A stretch of DNA of 64,000 bases. Source: CAXBCP01 sp047638395 (GTDB taxonomy: Bacteria > Pseudomonadota > Alphaproteobacteria > MPNO01 > UBA830). The translations under genes and the position numbers were made by a program. The notes under the pieces are model-generated. The model saw only the letters and a program-made list of their open reading frames with translations. It made no database searches and had not been told where the DNA came from. This document shows positions 42,583 through 52,122 of this stretch, piece after piece. How positions within the stretch are numbered: position 1 is the first letter of the stretch; the number at the start of each line of letters is the position of its first letter. The DNA lies in contig JBLIMV010000017.1 of NCBI GenBank assembly GCA_047638395.1, forward strand, positions 66,897 through 130,896, read 5' to 3'.

Positions 42583-44805
42583 CTACATAAAGTTATAGGG
42601 ATCAATATCGACAGAGATCCGAACACCGCCCGTCATTTTATGTGCATACACCCAGCGCCGCAGGACATCCTGAATATTGAGATCCTTTCGTGCCCGCACC
42701 AGCAATCGGCGGCGATGGCGGCCACGTACAACCGAGATAGGTGCCGGCGCCGGACCAAGCACAGACAAGCCGTCGCGCCGTGGCGCAGTCCGCCCAAGCG
42801 CGTTCGCTGCATCATCCACCGCGCGCTCGTTCCGCCCCGACACAATGATCGCCGCCAGCCGTCCATAGGGGGGCATGTTGTGCTGTTTCCGGGCGGACGC
42901 TTCGGTCTCGATAAAACCGTCCCGGTCGCCACCGATCAGCGCCTGCATAACCGGGTGTTCGGGCTGGAAGGTCTGCAGCAACACGCGCCCCGGACGATCG
43001 GCGCGCCCGGCGCGCCCCGACACCTGATGCAACAGCTGATAAGTCCGCTCCGCCGCCCGTAAATCTCCGCCGGCAAGCCCAAGATCTGCATCGATCACAC
43101 CGACAAGCGTCAGGGCCGGAAAATGGAATCCCTTTGCCATGATCTGTGTGCCGATCAGAACGTCGATCTCGCGGTTCTCCATCCGGCGGACCAGCGCGAG
43201 GGCGTCGGCCGGCTTATGCACCGTGTCACTTGACATAATTTCGAACCGCAGATCGGGAAATTTGTCGCGGGCCTCTTCCGCCAAACGTTCGACACCGGGC
43301 CCACAGGCGGCAAACCGGCTCTCGGCCTCGCAGGACGGACACGTCAGCGGTGGCCGCGCGCTATACCCGCAGTGATGACACTGCAACCGGTCGAGCAACC
43401 GGTGTTCGACCAGCCATGCCGTGCATTGCGGACAGTTAAGCCTGTGCCCGCAGGCGCGGCACAGGGTGAGCGGCGCGTATCCCCGCCGGTTCAAAAACAA
43501 CATCGCCTGTTCGCCCGCGGCGACCGTTTCGGACACAGCGCGTGTCAGGGCCGGCGACAGCCAGCTCTGGCGGTCGAGCGTTTCGTTGCGCATGTCGATG
43601 GCGGCAATATCAGGCAGGCTTGCGCCGGCAAAGCGTTCCGGCAACGAGAGGCGTCGGTATCGCTCACGCCAGACATTGTCGACCGTTTCCAGAGACGGCG
43701 TCGCCGACGCCAGGATCACGGGGAAACCGCCGATATGACCACGCACCACGGCCATATCACGCGCGTTGTAGATCACGCCTTCATCCTGCTTGAAACTGGG
43801 ATCGTGCTCTTCATCGATCACGATAAGGCCGAGATCGCGATAAGGCAGCATCAGTGCCGACCGCGCGCCGACGACAAGCTTGGCCTCGCCGTACAAAACC
43901 GCCCGCCAGTTCCGTCGCCGCTCAGACATCGGCAGGTCGGAATGCCACACGACGGGCCGGACGCCAAAGCGTCGTTCGAACCTGCCGAGCCAGTCGGCGG
44001 TAAGCGCGATTTCCGGCAACAGGACGATGACCTGCCGGTCCGCGCGAATGGCAGTGGCGATCGCCTCGAAATAGACCTCGGTCTTCCCCGACCCGGTTAC
44101 CCCGTCGAGCAGCGTCACCGAATACCCGGCGCCGACATCGGCAGACAGGGTGGCCGCTGCCGCCGATTGTGCATCGGACAAAACAGCGCCCGGAAGCTCA
44201 GGGTCCGGCTGGCCGACGGGGTCCTCTTCCGTCAGCGCAATTTGTTCCAGCGCGCCCGCATCCGCCATCGCCCGAATCACCGCCGCGGAACTGCCGGACA
44301 GCTTGGCAAGTTCAGCACCCTTGCGCGGCGTACCGTCGGTAAGGGCGTCCAGGACCCGTCGGCGGGCCTCCGTCAGACGCACACCACCGGGAAGTGATTC
44401 GCTTTTTAGGTCCACCGCCGAGGCGACCCGGTAGGCCGTGACGGGCTTTAACGGGCTCAGCGCCTTGGGCACACTCATGGTCATGCGGAGCACCGTGCCG
44501 ACCCGCGCCAGAGTATATGCCGCCACCCAATCCACGAACTGACGGAGGTCTACCGGCATCGGGGGCAGGTCTAATACGGCGCTGATTTCACGGAGCTTTT
44601 CGGGGTTCACGCCGCCCCGTGCCGGGCCCCACACAACGCCCGTCGCCTGGCGCGCGCCCAATGGCACCTCGACATAGGAGCCAGGCTCAACCGACAGATC
44701 CGGCGGCACCAGATAGTCATAGGGCGCGATCAGCGGTAGCGGCAGCAGAACACTGACAGCATTCGTCTCGGCGGTGTCGGGGCGTGTGGAAAGGGTGGGG
44801 TCCAT
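42583..44805 (-). CDS. priA: primosomal protein N' (replication restart helicase)
   Basis: PriA reloads the replisome at stalled forks. The 740-residue protein has the N-terminal DNA-binding domain (VLLPLPLIAPYDYLVP), Walker A LDGVTGSGKTEVYFE, DEEHDPSFKQ, and zinc cysteines CRACGHRLNCPQCTAW and CHHCGYSARPPLTCPSC. The helicase motif GTQIMAKGFHFPALTLVGV follows. ATG 44805 is used; a TTG 36 bp upstream would also be in frame. It points away from the fsa gene, across a 146-bp divergent gap. Confidence 0.96.
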   Translation of the reverse strand: MDPTLSTRPDTAETNAVSVLLPLPLIAPYDYLVPPDLSVEPGSYVEVPLGARQATGVVWGPARGGVNPEKLREISAVLDLPPMPVDLRQFVDWVAAYTLARVGTVLRMTMSVPKALSPLKPVTAYRVASAVDLKSESLPGGVRLTEARRRVLDALTDGTPRKGAELAKLSGSSAAVIRAMADAGALEQIALTEEDPVGQPDPELPGAVLSDAQSAAAATLSADVGAGYSVTLLDGVTGSGKTEVYFEAIATAIRADRQVIVLLPEIALTADWLGRFERRFGVRPVVWHSDLPMSERRRNWRAVLYGEAKLVVGARSALMLPYRDLGLIVIDEEHDPSFKQDEGVIYNARDMAVVRGHIGGFPVILASATPSLETVDNVWRERYRRLSLPERFAGASLPDIAAIDMRNETLDRQSWLSPALTRAVSETVAAGEQAMLFLNRRGYAPLTLCRACGHRLNCPQCTAWLVEHRLLDRLQCHHCGYSARPPLTCPSCEAESRFAACGPGVERLAEEARDKFPDLRFEIMSSDTVHKPADALALVRRMENREIDVLIGTQIMAKGFHFPALTLVGVIDADLGLAGGDLRAAERTYQLLHQVSGRAGRADRPGRVLLQTFQPEHPVMQALIGGDRDGFIETEASARKQHNMPPYGRLAAIIVSGRNERAVDDAANALGRTAPRRDGLSVLGPAPAPISVVRGRHRRRLLVRARKDLNIQDVLRRWVYAHKMTGGVRISVDIDPYNFM

Positions 44806-44951
44806 CGGATACACTCTATCCCAGCCGTTCGGGGCGGCCAATCGGCTGACGGCGGAAGCATTGCTTTCAGCAAAGATAAATCATCGCGGGCACCGCCTGC
44901 ACAGCGAATCGGGCTGGCGCACGCTGACCGGCTCAGAACTGAAGGAATATC
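44806..44951. other. divergent region priA / fsa
   Basis: This 146-bp gap separates the leftward priA from the rightward transaldolase-like gene. Apart from a GAAGGAATATC ribosome site just before ATG 44952, I see no clear promoter hexamers, RNA gene or repeat. Confidence 0.3.
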
Positions 44952-45614
44952 ATGAAGTTTTTCGTGGACACGGCGGACGTTGCCGAGATCAAGGATCTGG
45001 CGTCAACGGGCCTCGTAGACGGCGTCACCACCAACCCGTCGATCATCGCCAAATCGGGCCTTAATTTTTTCGAGGTGATCGCGGAAATCTGCGACATCGT
45101 CGATGGACCGGTTAGTGCCGAGGTCGCGGCGACAGATCATGAAACGATGCTCAAAGAGGGCCGGAAGCTGGCGCAGATTGCCAGCAATGTCGCCGTCAAA
45201 GTACCGCTGACGCCGGATGGGCTGAAGACCTGCAAGGTGCTGTCCGATGCCGGCACACAGGTAAACGTCACGCTTTGTTTTTCCGCCGGTCAGGCGATCC
45301 TCGCGGCCAAGGCGGGCGCCACTTTCGTATCGCCATTCGTCGGCAGGCTGGACGATATCAGCCGCGACGGCATGGGCCTGATCGACGAGATCTGCACGAT
45401 CTACGCCAATTACGAGGCGTTCGAGACAGAAGTGCTGGTCGCATCGATACGCAGTCCCAACCATGTGGTCGAAGCGGCGCGAATGGGTGCCGATGTCGCT
45501 ACTTTGCCGCCCAGTGTCCTGCGCCAGCTGTTCAAGCACCCGCTGACCGATTCGGGTCTGGAGGCATTTCTTGCGGATTGGGCAGGATCCGGTCAGTCGA
45601 TCCTGGGGTCCTGA
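44952..45614 (+). CDS. fsa: fructose-6-phosphate aldolase / short transaldolase
   Basis: The 220-residue protein is a short (type 3) transaldolase/FSA. It begins MKFFVDTADVAEIKDLASTG, has DGVTTNPSIIAKSG, the Schiff-base lysine in VAVKVPLTPDGLK and TLCFSAGQAILAAKAGA. Family members either transfer a dihydroxyacetone unit in the pentose phosphate pathway or cleave fructose 6-phosphate; sequence alone does not decide between them. It precedes the DUF484-xerC pair by only 2 bp and is probably co-transcribed with them. Confidence 0.94.
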   Translation: MKFFVDTADVAEIKDLASTGLVDGVTTNPSIIAKSGLNFFEVIAEICDIVDGPVSAEVAATDHETMLKEGRKLAQIASNVAVKVPLTPDGLKTCKVLSDAGTQVNVTLCFSAGQAILAAKAGATFVSPFVGRLDDISRDGMGLIDEICTIYANYEAFETEVLVASIRSPNHVVEAARMGADVATLPPSVLRQLFKHPLTDSGLEAFLADWAGSGQSILGS

Positions 45615-45616
45615 AC

Positions 45617-46324
45617 ATGAGCGGGCCGTCGGATGATGCCGCAAAAATCCAGCGGGAAAGCCTGACCGCTGAGACCGTCTCCGCCTGGCTGCGCCGACAT
45701 CCGGAATTCCTGCAGGAAAACCCGGAAGTCCTGACGTTCCTGACACCGCCTGAATTCAAACGCGGCGAGCGTATTCTGGATATGCAGCATTTTATGCTGG
45801 AACGGATGCGTGATGACCTGACCAGCCTGCGACGCCATGAAAAACAACTTTTGTCGGCGGTTGAAGGCAATGCTGCGGGCCAGTCCAAGGTCCACCAGGC
45901 GGTCATTGCGGTTGTCGACGCAGATGACATTCAGGCGCTGAACGGTGTTATTCGCGGCAAACTGCCGGCCATGCTGGATATCGAATCGGCAACGTTATGC
46001 ATCGAGGATACCGGGGCCCTGGCCCTCGCCGGCGCAACGGCGATCGGCAAGGGCGGCATTGAAAACCTGATGGGACCCAAAAAACGCATCCTGTTGCAGG
46101 GGCAGACCGCGGGCGAAGCGTTCGTGTTCGGCGACGATGCCGCGCGGGTAAAATCAATCGCCTATCTGCGGCTGCGCGCCGGGAAAAATTCTCCAGACAT
46201 GTTGCTGGCGCTGGGGTCGGGCCGCGAAGATGGGTTCGACAAGGACCAGGCGACAGATCTGATCACTTTTCTCGCCGATGTGCTGGAGGCACGGCTGAAA
46301 CAATGCCTGGGGCCGAAAAACTAG
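45617..46324 (+). CDS. DUF484 family protein
   Basis: The 235-residue protein shows the DUF484 layout: an N-terminal helix LTAETVSAWLRRHPEFLQENPEVL, a coiled-coil-like MQHFMLERMRDDLTSLRRHEK, and a GAF-like C-terminal half. Family members are found next to xerC; the function is not defined, but association with dif-site recombination or chromosome biology has been proposed. ATG 45617 follows GGGGTCCTGAAC. Its end overlaps xerC by 22 bp. Confidence 0.88.
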   Translation: MSGPSDDAAKIQRESLTAETVSAWLRRHPEFLQENPEVLTFLTPPEFKRGERILDMQHFMLERMRDDLTSLRRHEKQLLSAVEGNAAGQSKVHQAVIAVVDADDIQALNGVIRGKLPAMLDIESATLCIEDTGALALAGATAIGKGGIENLMGPKKRILLQGQTAGEAFVFGDDAARVKSIAYLRLRAGKNSPDMLLALGSGREDGFDKDQATDLITFLADVLEARLKQCLGPKN

Positions 46325-47259
46325 TCAGGTTTACCGCGCAGGGTGACCTGCTCGCTGCGCTGGATGACTGGCGCCGCTGGCTGATCACTGAACGGCGGAC
46401 ATCGGTCCACACGGTGGACGGATATTGCCGCGATGTCGCAGCCTTTCTCGACTTTCTGAATGAATACCGGGGTGAAGTCCCCGACATTGCCACGCTTGCC
46501 GACCTGAAGCCGTCCGATTTCCGGGCATGGTTGGCGGCGCGGATGCAGGACGGCCTGTCGCGGACGTCCATTGCCCGCGCGATGTCGGCATTGCGTAATC
46601 TTTTCCGCTTCCTCGACCGCACCGGGCGGGTCCACAATCAGGCACTGGCCGCGGTTAAGGTGCCCAAACCGCCAAAATCCGTGCCCAAGCCGCTGAATGC
46701 CGACGACGCACTGGCCCTGTTGCGCCGCGCCGCCGAGATTGCAACAGAACCCTGGGTCGGCGCGCGTGACGTCGCGATCCTGGCCCTGCTTTACGGCTGC
46801 GGCCTGCGTATCGACGAAGCGCTCAGCCTCGATCAACGCGATGTGCCGACCGGCGAGGTCATGACCATTACCGGCAAGGGGAACAAGCAGCGGATCGTTC
46901 CCGTTCTGCCGGTCGTCATCGATGCCATCGGCGTATACCGCGCCGCCTGTCCGTTCCCGCTCGATGCGAACCGGCCACTCTTTTACGGATCGCGCGGTGC
47001 CCGGCTGAACGCGGGAATCGTCCAACGCACCATGCGCCACCTGCGCGCCGATCTTGGGTTGCCGGATACCGCGACACCCCATGCGCTGCGTCACAGCTTC
47101 GCCACGCATTTGCTGGCGGGTGGCGGCGACCTGCGCACAATCCAGGAATTGCTGGGCCATGTGTCCCTATCGACCACCCAGCGCTATACCGATGTCGACA
47201 CCCAGCAGATGATCGACGTCTATGACCGGGCTCATCCGCGCGCGGTGGTCAGGAAATAG
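46303..47259 (+). CDS. xerC: tyrosine recombinase XerC
   Basis: XerC resolves chromosome dimers at dif together with XerD. The 318-residue protein has the N-terminal SAM-like core-binding domain and a C-terminal catalytic domain with R169 (GCGLRIDE), K192 or K195 (GKGNKQR), H260/R263 (PHALRHSFATH), H286 (LLGHVS) and Y295 (TTQRYTDV), a complete catalytic set. The gene overlaps DUF484 by 22 bp and is followed 1 bp later by the MFS gene. A tyrosine recombinase of a mobile element is less likely given the DUF484 neighbour. Confidence 0.94.
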   Translation: MPGAEKLVRFTAQGDLLAALDDWRRWLITERRTSVHTVDGYCRDVAAFLDFLNEYRGEVPDIATLADLKPSDFRAWLAARMQDGLSRTSIARAMSALRNLFRFLDRTGRVHNQALAAVKVPKPPKSVPKPLNADDALALLRRAAEIATEPWVGARDVAILALLYGCGLRIDEALSLDQRDVPTGEVMTITGKGNKQRIVPVLPVVIDAIGVYRAACPFPLDANRPLFYGSRGARLNAGIVQRTMRHLRADLGLPDTATPHALRHSFATHLLAGGGDLRTIQELLGHVSLSTTQRYTDVDTQQMIDVYDRAHPRAVVRK

Positions 47260-47260
47260 G

Positions 47261-48499
47261 ATGTTCGGTGGCATCGGGCGGGCGCTCTCGCACCGCGACT
47301 ATCTGCTGTACTGGTCCAGCAACGGCATCAACACCATCGGCCGGTGGATGTACCGGATCGCCGTCGGCTGGCTGACCTGGGAACTGACCGAATCGACCAC
47401 GTGGCTGGGCATCATCGCCTTTGCCGAGAGTTTCCCGCTGGTCGTGTTCTCGGTTCTGGCCGGCGCCATTGCCGACCGGGTCGGTTACATCCGCATCACC
47501 TTGCTGGCCCAGACCGCAACGGCGATTGTCGCCGCCGCATTTGCCGCAATGACGATCGCCGGGATCATAACGATCGAGCTTGTTCTCATCTCCGCCGTGT
47601 TGATCGGGTCGCTCGAATCGCTGACCACACCGGCGCGTATGGCGCTGGTCCATGCATTGGTGCCCAAACAGGACCTGGCGGCCGCCATCGCGCTCGGCTC
47701 CGCTACATTTAATGCGGCGCGATTTATCGGCCCTGCGATCGCCGGCGCACTTCTCGTGTGGACGGGATCGGGCGTGGTGCTTGCCGTCGTTGCCATCTCG
47801 TTCACACAATTCTGCCTGACCCTTCTGATCGTCAAGGCAGACGAACCCGAACGGAACCCGGGACCGTGGCGTGATTTGACCGGCGAGATCGTTACCGGCA
47901 TTCGATATGGATTCCGACATCCCGGTATCCGATTCCTGCTTGTGATGCTGGGGGTCACCGGACTGCTGATCAGGCCGGTGATCGAGCTGATGCCCGGTTT
48001 CTCGGCAGAGGTATTCGACCGCGGTGCCGACGGCCTCGCCATCCTGATGTCGACCCTGGGGTTCGGTGCGATGGTCAGCTGTATCTGGATGGCACAGCGC
48101 GGCCGGACCGACGGACTGACCGCCCTGGTAACGATGAGCCTGTTGGTACAGGCGGTGGCGCTTGTCTTAAGCGCTGCCGCCGGCTATTTCGGCGGCAACC
48201 TGTGGCTGTCTGCAGCGTTTCTGGGGGTCGTCGGCTTTGCCATGCTGATCGGTGGGGTCGGATCGCAGACGCTCATGCAGAATGCGGTCGAATCGCACAT
48301 GCGGGCCCGCGTGATGAGCCTGTTCATCATGATTTCATGGGGGCTTCCGGCCTTCGGGGCACTTGCCGCGGGGTGGATCGCCAATTTTGCCGGACTGCCT
48401 ATTACGATTGCCGTCGGTGGCGCGCTGACGATCGTGCTCTGGCTATGGGCGCGTCCACGGGCCCGGAAGCTCGAAAGCGACCTCGAAAAAACTTTGTAA
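47261..48499 (+). CDS. MFS transporter
   Basis: The 412-residue protein has about twelve hydrophobic segments and the MFS_3/EntS-like start SHRDYLLYWSSNGINTIGRW. The first-half charged loop is VLAGAIADRVGYIRIT, and SLESLTTPARMALVHALVPKQDLAAAIAL is characteristic of the exporter subgroup. ATG 47261 sits right after AGGAAATAGG, replacing a longer in-frame start inside xerC. The cargo is unknown. A convergent gene ends 20 bp from its stop. Confidence 0.93.
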   Translation: MFGGIGRALSHRDYLLYWSSNGINTIGRWMYRIAVGWLTWELTESTTWLGIIAFAESFPLVVFSVLAGAIADRVGYIRITLLAQTATAIVAAAFAAMTIAGIITIELVLISAVLIGSLESLTTPARMALVHALVPKQDLAAAIALGSATFNAARFIGPAIAGALLVWTGSGVVLAVVAISFTQFCLTLLIVKADEPERNPGPWRDLTGEIVTGIRYGFRHPGIRFLLVMLGVTGLLIRPVIELMPGFSAEVFDRGADGLAILMSTLGFGAMVSCIWMAQRGRTDGLTALVTMSLLVQAVALVLSAAAGYFGGNLWLSAAFLGVVGFAMLIGGVGSQTLMQNAVESHMRARVMSLFIMISWGLPAFGALAAGWIANFAGLPITIAVGGALTIVLWLWARPRARKLESDLEKTL

Positions 48500-48519
48500 A
48501 AGCGCTTAACGCCAATCCG

Positions 48520-50334
48520 TCACGACGTCAGGCACACATCAAAGGCAATGCTGATCCGTGTTCCGTCTCCGGCAAACGGGATCGTCCGGTGATACATATA
48601 GGACGGAAAAAGCAGCATCAGACCTACTTCCGGACGAATCATGATTACATCCGGTTCGGTGTCGCCGGTATAGCTCTCGGGCGGGCGGCCGAACTCAATC
48701 CAGCCGGCCTGGCTGTTATCGCCGATGACCGGCGGCAGTTTTGGATAATAGACGCCGCTGAGCCAGGCACCAGGATGGATATGGGAAACCTGGTGCCCGG
48801 CCTGTTGCAGGATAATCGCCCAGATATTAAGCCCGAACAGGTCCGGCACATGGTGCAAAAATGGGTGTTTCGCATCGATGGGGTGATCGCGGCGGTATTG
48901 ATCGACAGCCGCACGGATCACCTCTTCCAGACCGCGGATCGGACCCATGGGTTCCAGCATCAATTCGCCCGTGTGATAGCCATCCTGGGTCGCATGATCG
49001 GCAGGTGCAAACTGTATGGAAGGGTGGTTTTCCACATGCTCTGCCAGGGCCGCATTAAAATCCGCGACTGTTTCCCAACCTGAGGGCGGCGAAATGCGCA
49101 CACGTCCCATCAGCCCGTCAAAATCGTTCAGCGTGCGGGCAATATCGGTATGGCCGGCCACCTCGGCTGCTACTCCCTGAATCGCGAGCGATCCGGTATC
49201 GCCCGGGAAGCGTTCCACACCCTGTGTGACGATTTGAAACGCGGATTCAGGTTCGCCAGCTTCCAGATACCTCTTTGCAATATCGCAATACGGTTCAGGC
49301 GAGCGCGGCACGGCAGCAATGACTGCCTCAAAGACGGCGCCGGTTTCGGCATCGCGTCCCGCCGCTTTCAGGGCTTGCACATACCCTGCCATGATCGCCA
49401 CATCATCCGGCGCGATTTCGAACGCCATCTGAAAATTATCGACAGCCTCGATATGCCGGCCAAGGCCCTGTAGCGCGCGGGCCTTGATCTGCAACATGGT
49501 TCTATCCGCCGGCGCTGCTTTGAGGATTCCATCGCTCAGGGCGAGTGCTTCGTCAAATTCCGCGATCTCGACCAGCGAGGCACCGAGGATCGACTTTGCG
49601 GCGACCCGGTCAGGATCCAGTTCGAGCGCGCGACGGATTGTCGTGACCGCATCCGCATGTTTTCCGGCCAGAGCAAGCGTAAGCCCGAGCGCCGCGCTGG
49701 CATCGGCATCCTCCGGCGCCAGTTTCAGCGCAACACGGCAGGCTTCCTCGGCCCGTTCATATAGTTTGATATCGCGCAAAGCCTTGGCATGCATCAATCT
49801 CACGCGGGGCTCGTTCGGCCAGCGCGCAATTGCCGTGTCGAAAAGCGCGAGTGCCCGGTTAAAGGCCCTCATCTTGGTAAAAACACCTGCGAGATTTGCG
49901 ATCGACGCAGCATCCCCGGGATCGATCGCCAAGGCGCGCTCATAGGCTCCGACGGCCTCTTCAATCCGGTGACAGCTTTCCAACGCCACGCCAAGGTTGA
50001 ACCATCCCTTGGGATAAGCAGGGTCAATATCGACCGTGCCCTGAAATGCCTGCACTGCTTCGGTATGCGCCGCAGCCTGGGTATACGCGACCCCAAGGTT
50101 GAACCGTGTCCGGGTGTCGCGCGGTTCTACCGCGGCAAGGCGCTCAAAATACCCGGCGGCGGCGGCATAATCGCCCTGCGAGAAACTGGCATCGCCCGCA
50201 AGGTTGAGTCCGTCCGGGTCACACGGCAAGACGGAGAGCACATCGCTATAGAGAGCGAGCGCTTCCGCAAAGTGCCCGTCGCGATGTAGTGCCATCGCGC
50301 GTTCCAGAAGGTCCAGTCTATCGGATGGTTGCAT
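48520..50334 (-). CDS. TPR protein with C-terminal 2OG-Fe(II) oxygenase domain
   Basis: The 604-residue protein has about ten tetratricopeptide repeats from residue 10 to 390 (for example GYFERLAAVEPRDTRTRFNLG). These are followed by a putative 2-oxoglutarate/Fe(II) oxygenase domain at roughly 420-604. Recognisable there are VSHIHPGAWLSGVYYPKLP with iron-ligand candidates, GWIEFGRPPE, LLFPSYMYHRTIPF with a distal His, and RISIAFDV with the 2OG-binding Arg. The TPR domain likely recruits a partner or substrate protein for hydroxylation. ATG 50334 with CCGGAGCGGGC before it is preferred to a longer start at 50409. Not adjacent to pathway genes. Confidence 0.9.
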   Translation of the reverse strand: MQPSDRLDLLERAMALHRDGHFAEALALYSDVLSVLPCDPDGLNLAGDASFSQGDYAAAAGYFERLAAVEPRDTRTRFNLGVAYTQAAAHTEAVQAFQGTVDIDPAYPKGWFNLGVALESCHRIEEAVGAYERALAIDPGDAASIANLAGVFTKMRAFNRALALFDTAIARWPNEPRVRLMHAKALRDIKLYERAEEACRVALKLAPEDADASAALGLTLALAGKHADAVTTIRRALELDPDRVAAKSILGASLVEIAEFDEALALSDGILKAAPADRTMLQIKARALQGLGRHIEAVDNFQMAFEIAPDDVAIMAGYVQALKAAGRDAETGAVFEAVIAAVPRSPEPYCDIAKRYLEAGEPESAFQIVTQGVERFPGDTGSLAIQGVAAEVAGHTDIARTLNDFDGLMGRVRISPPSGWETVADFNAALAEHVENHPSIQFAPADHATQDGYHTGELMLEPMGPIRGLEEVIRAAVDQYRRDHPIDAKHPFLHHVPDLFGLNIWAIILQQAGHQVSHIHPGAWLSGVYYPKLPPVIGDNSQAGWIEFGRPPESYTGDTEPDVIMIRPEVGLMLLFPSYMYHRTIPFAGDGTRISIAFDVCLTS

Positions 50335-50409
50335 GCCCGCTCCGGCTGTCGAATGTTTGTATAATTCTAGCGCATTTCGACCGACGGTTTCGAGCCGGTG
50401 TCGACGCAA

Positions 50410-50679
50410 TCATTCCTTTTTCTTTCGCCCGCGCAGCCGTTTCCACAACCGCAACGCACGGCGATCCGCCTCGTCATAGGTTTTACCGAAGCGCGGATAG
50501 CGGGCCTTGAGCCAGTCGAGCCTCGCCGCCGCCCATTCGGATTCACGGGACAACAGGATCAGACCGATGGTGAGAAAAAGAATGCCCTGCAGGATCGGCA
50601 GAAACAGGCCGAGAATACCGAGAATGATGAATATCCAGCCAAGAGCGAGAACGGCGTAGCGTTTAAGACGCTTCTTCAT
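50410..50679 (-). CDS. small membrane protein (PGPGW-like)
   Basis: The 89-residue protein has basic ends and one or two hydrophobic segments, LALGWIFIILGILGLFLPIL and GILFLTIGLILLSRE, resembling the PGPGW putative membrane-protein family. The C-terminus is Lys/Arg-rich (RLWKRLRGRKKKE). It lies 21 bp from the lpd gene end and could be co-transcribed with lpd. Function unknown. Confidence 0.8.
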   Translation of the reverse strand: MKKRLKRYAVLALGWIFIILGILGLFLPILQGILFLTIGLILLSRESEWAAARLDWLKARYPRFGKTYDEADRRALRLWKRLRGRKKKE

Positions 50680-50700
50680 CGCGAGCCCCCGGTTGGAGGG

Positions 50701-52107
50701 TTACATGTGGATCGGCGAGCCTTCAACGGCAAGTGCTGCTTCTTTCACTGCCTCGTTCAACGTCGGATGGGCATGACAGGTCCGCGCAATATCTTCGGAC
50801 GATGCGCCAAATTCCATGGCAAGCGCCAGTTCGGCAATCAACGTTCCGGCATCCGGCCCGATAATATGTACGCCAACCACTTCGTCCGTCGTGGCATCCG
50901 CCAGAATTTTGACGAACCCGTCCGTATCACCGTTGGCGCGGGCGCGCGAATTCGCCATGAAGGGAAAGCTGCCCTTATTGTAGTCGACACCCGCCTCCGT
51001 TAATTGCTCTTCGGTCTTCCCGACAGAGGCGGCTTCCGGCCACGTGTAGACCACCGACGGAATGGCATCGTAGTTGATATGCGTCGCCTGCCCGGCGAGC
51101 CGCTCGACACAGGCAATACCTTCTTCTTCGGCTTTGTGCGCCAACATCGCACCTGGAATGACATCACCGATCGCGTAGATACCGTCCACATTGGTTTTGA
51201 AATTGCCGTCGACCTGGATGACACCCCGGCCATCCATTTCAACACCGACATCTTCAAGACCGAGATTAGCGGTAAACGGCACACGCCCGATCGAGACCAG
51301 CACAACATCGCAGTCGATGGTTTCGGCATCGCCGCCCGCAGCAGGTTCGACCGTGAGCGCAACCTTGCTTTTGGTCGATTTCGCACCCGTCACCTTGGTG
51401 CCAAGTTTGAATACCATACCCTGTTTTTCGAGGGTCTTGTGCATGGCCTTGCCGACTTCACCGTCCATATTGGGGACGATGGCATCGAGGAACTCGACAA
51501 CGGTGACCTTGGACCCAAGGCGCCGCCAGACCGATCCCATTTCAAGACCGATATAGCCGCCACCCACGACGACCAGATGCTTCGGCACTTTATCGAGCGA
51601 CAATGCACCTGTAGACGATACGATTCGGTCCTCGTCGATCTCGACACCGGGTAAGGGTGCGACCTCGGAGCCGGTCGCAATGAGGATATTATCGGCGGTA
51701 TAGCGCGCATCCTTGCCATCGGCGGTTACCATGACCTCGCCCGGCTTGACGATCCGGGCGGCCCCGGTGATCCCGGTGACCTTGTTCTTCTTGAACAGAA
51801 AACCGATGCCCTTGGTCAGGTCATCGACGACCTTGTCCTTGCGCGCCATCAACGTCTCGAGATCAAGCTCGACCTTGCCGACCTTGACCCCATGCTCGGC
51901 GAGGTGGCTCTGCGCTTCTTCGAATTTCTCCGACGAATGCAGCAATGCCTTGGACGGGATACAACCCACATTCAGGCATGTGCCACCGAGGGTACCGCGC
52001 TTGTCGATACAGGCCGTTTTCAGGCCAAGCTGCGCAGCACGAATAGCAGCGACATAACCGCCGGGGCCCGCCCCGATAATGATCAGGTCAAAATGGGAAT
52101 CACTCAT
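50701..52107 (-). CDS. lpdA: dihydrolipoyl dehydrogenase (E3)
   Basis: Lpd reoxidises dihydrolipoamide with NAD in the 2-oxoglutarate and pyruvate dehydrogenase complexes. The 468-residue flavoprotein has IIGAGPGGYVAAIRAAQLG (FAD), the redox pair GGTCLNVGCIPSKALL, VVVGGGYIGLEMGSVWRRLG (NAD) and the C-terminal catalytic HAHPTLNE. It directly follows odhA-odhB in the same orientation, so it probably serves the 2-oxoglutarate complex first. Confidence 0.98.
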   Translation of the reverse strand: MSDSHFDLIIIGAGPGGYVAAIRAAQLGLKTACIDKRGTLGGTCLNVGCIPSKALLHSSEKFEEAQSHLAEHGVKVGKVELDLETLMARKDKVVDDLTKGIGFLFKKNKVTGITGAARIVKPGEVMVTADGKDARYTADNILIATGSEVAPLPGVEIDEDRIVSSTGALSLDKVPKHLVVVGGGYIGLEMGSVWRRLGSKVTVVEFLDAIVPNMDGEVGKAMHKTLEKQGMVFKLGTKVTGAKSTKSKVALTVEPAAGGDAETIDCDVVLVSIGRVPFTANLGLEDVGVEMDGRGVIQVDGNFKTNVDGIYAIGDVIPGAMLAHKAEEEGIACVERLAGQATHINYDAIPSVVYTWPEAASVGKTEEQLTEAGVDYNKGSFPFMANSRARANGDTDGFVKILADATTDEVVGVHIIGPDAGTLIAELALAMEFGASSEDIARTCHAHPTLNEAVKEAALAVEGSPIHM

Positions 52108-52122
52108 ATTTCTAACCCTTGA

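Noticed and set aside
43372..44397. A 341-codon + strand frame opposite priA
   Set aside because: Antisense shadow of priA with no motif.
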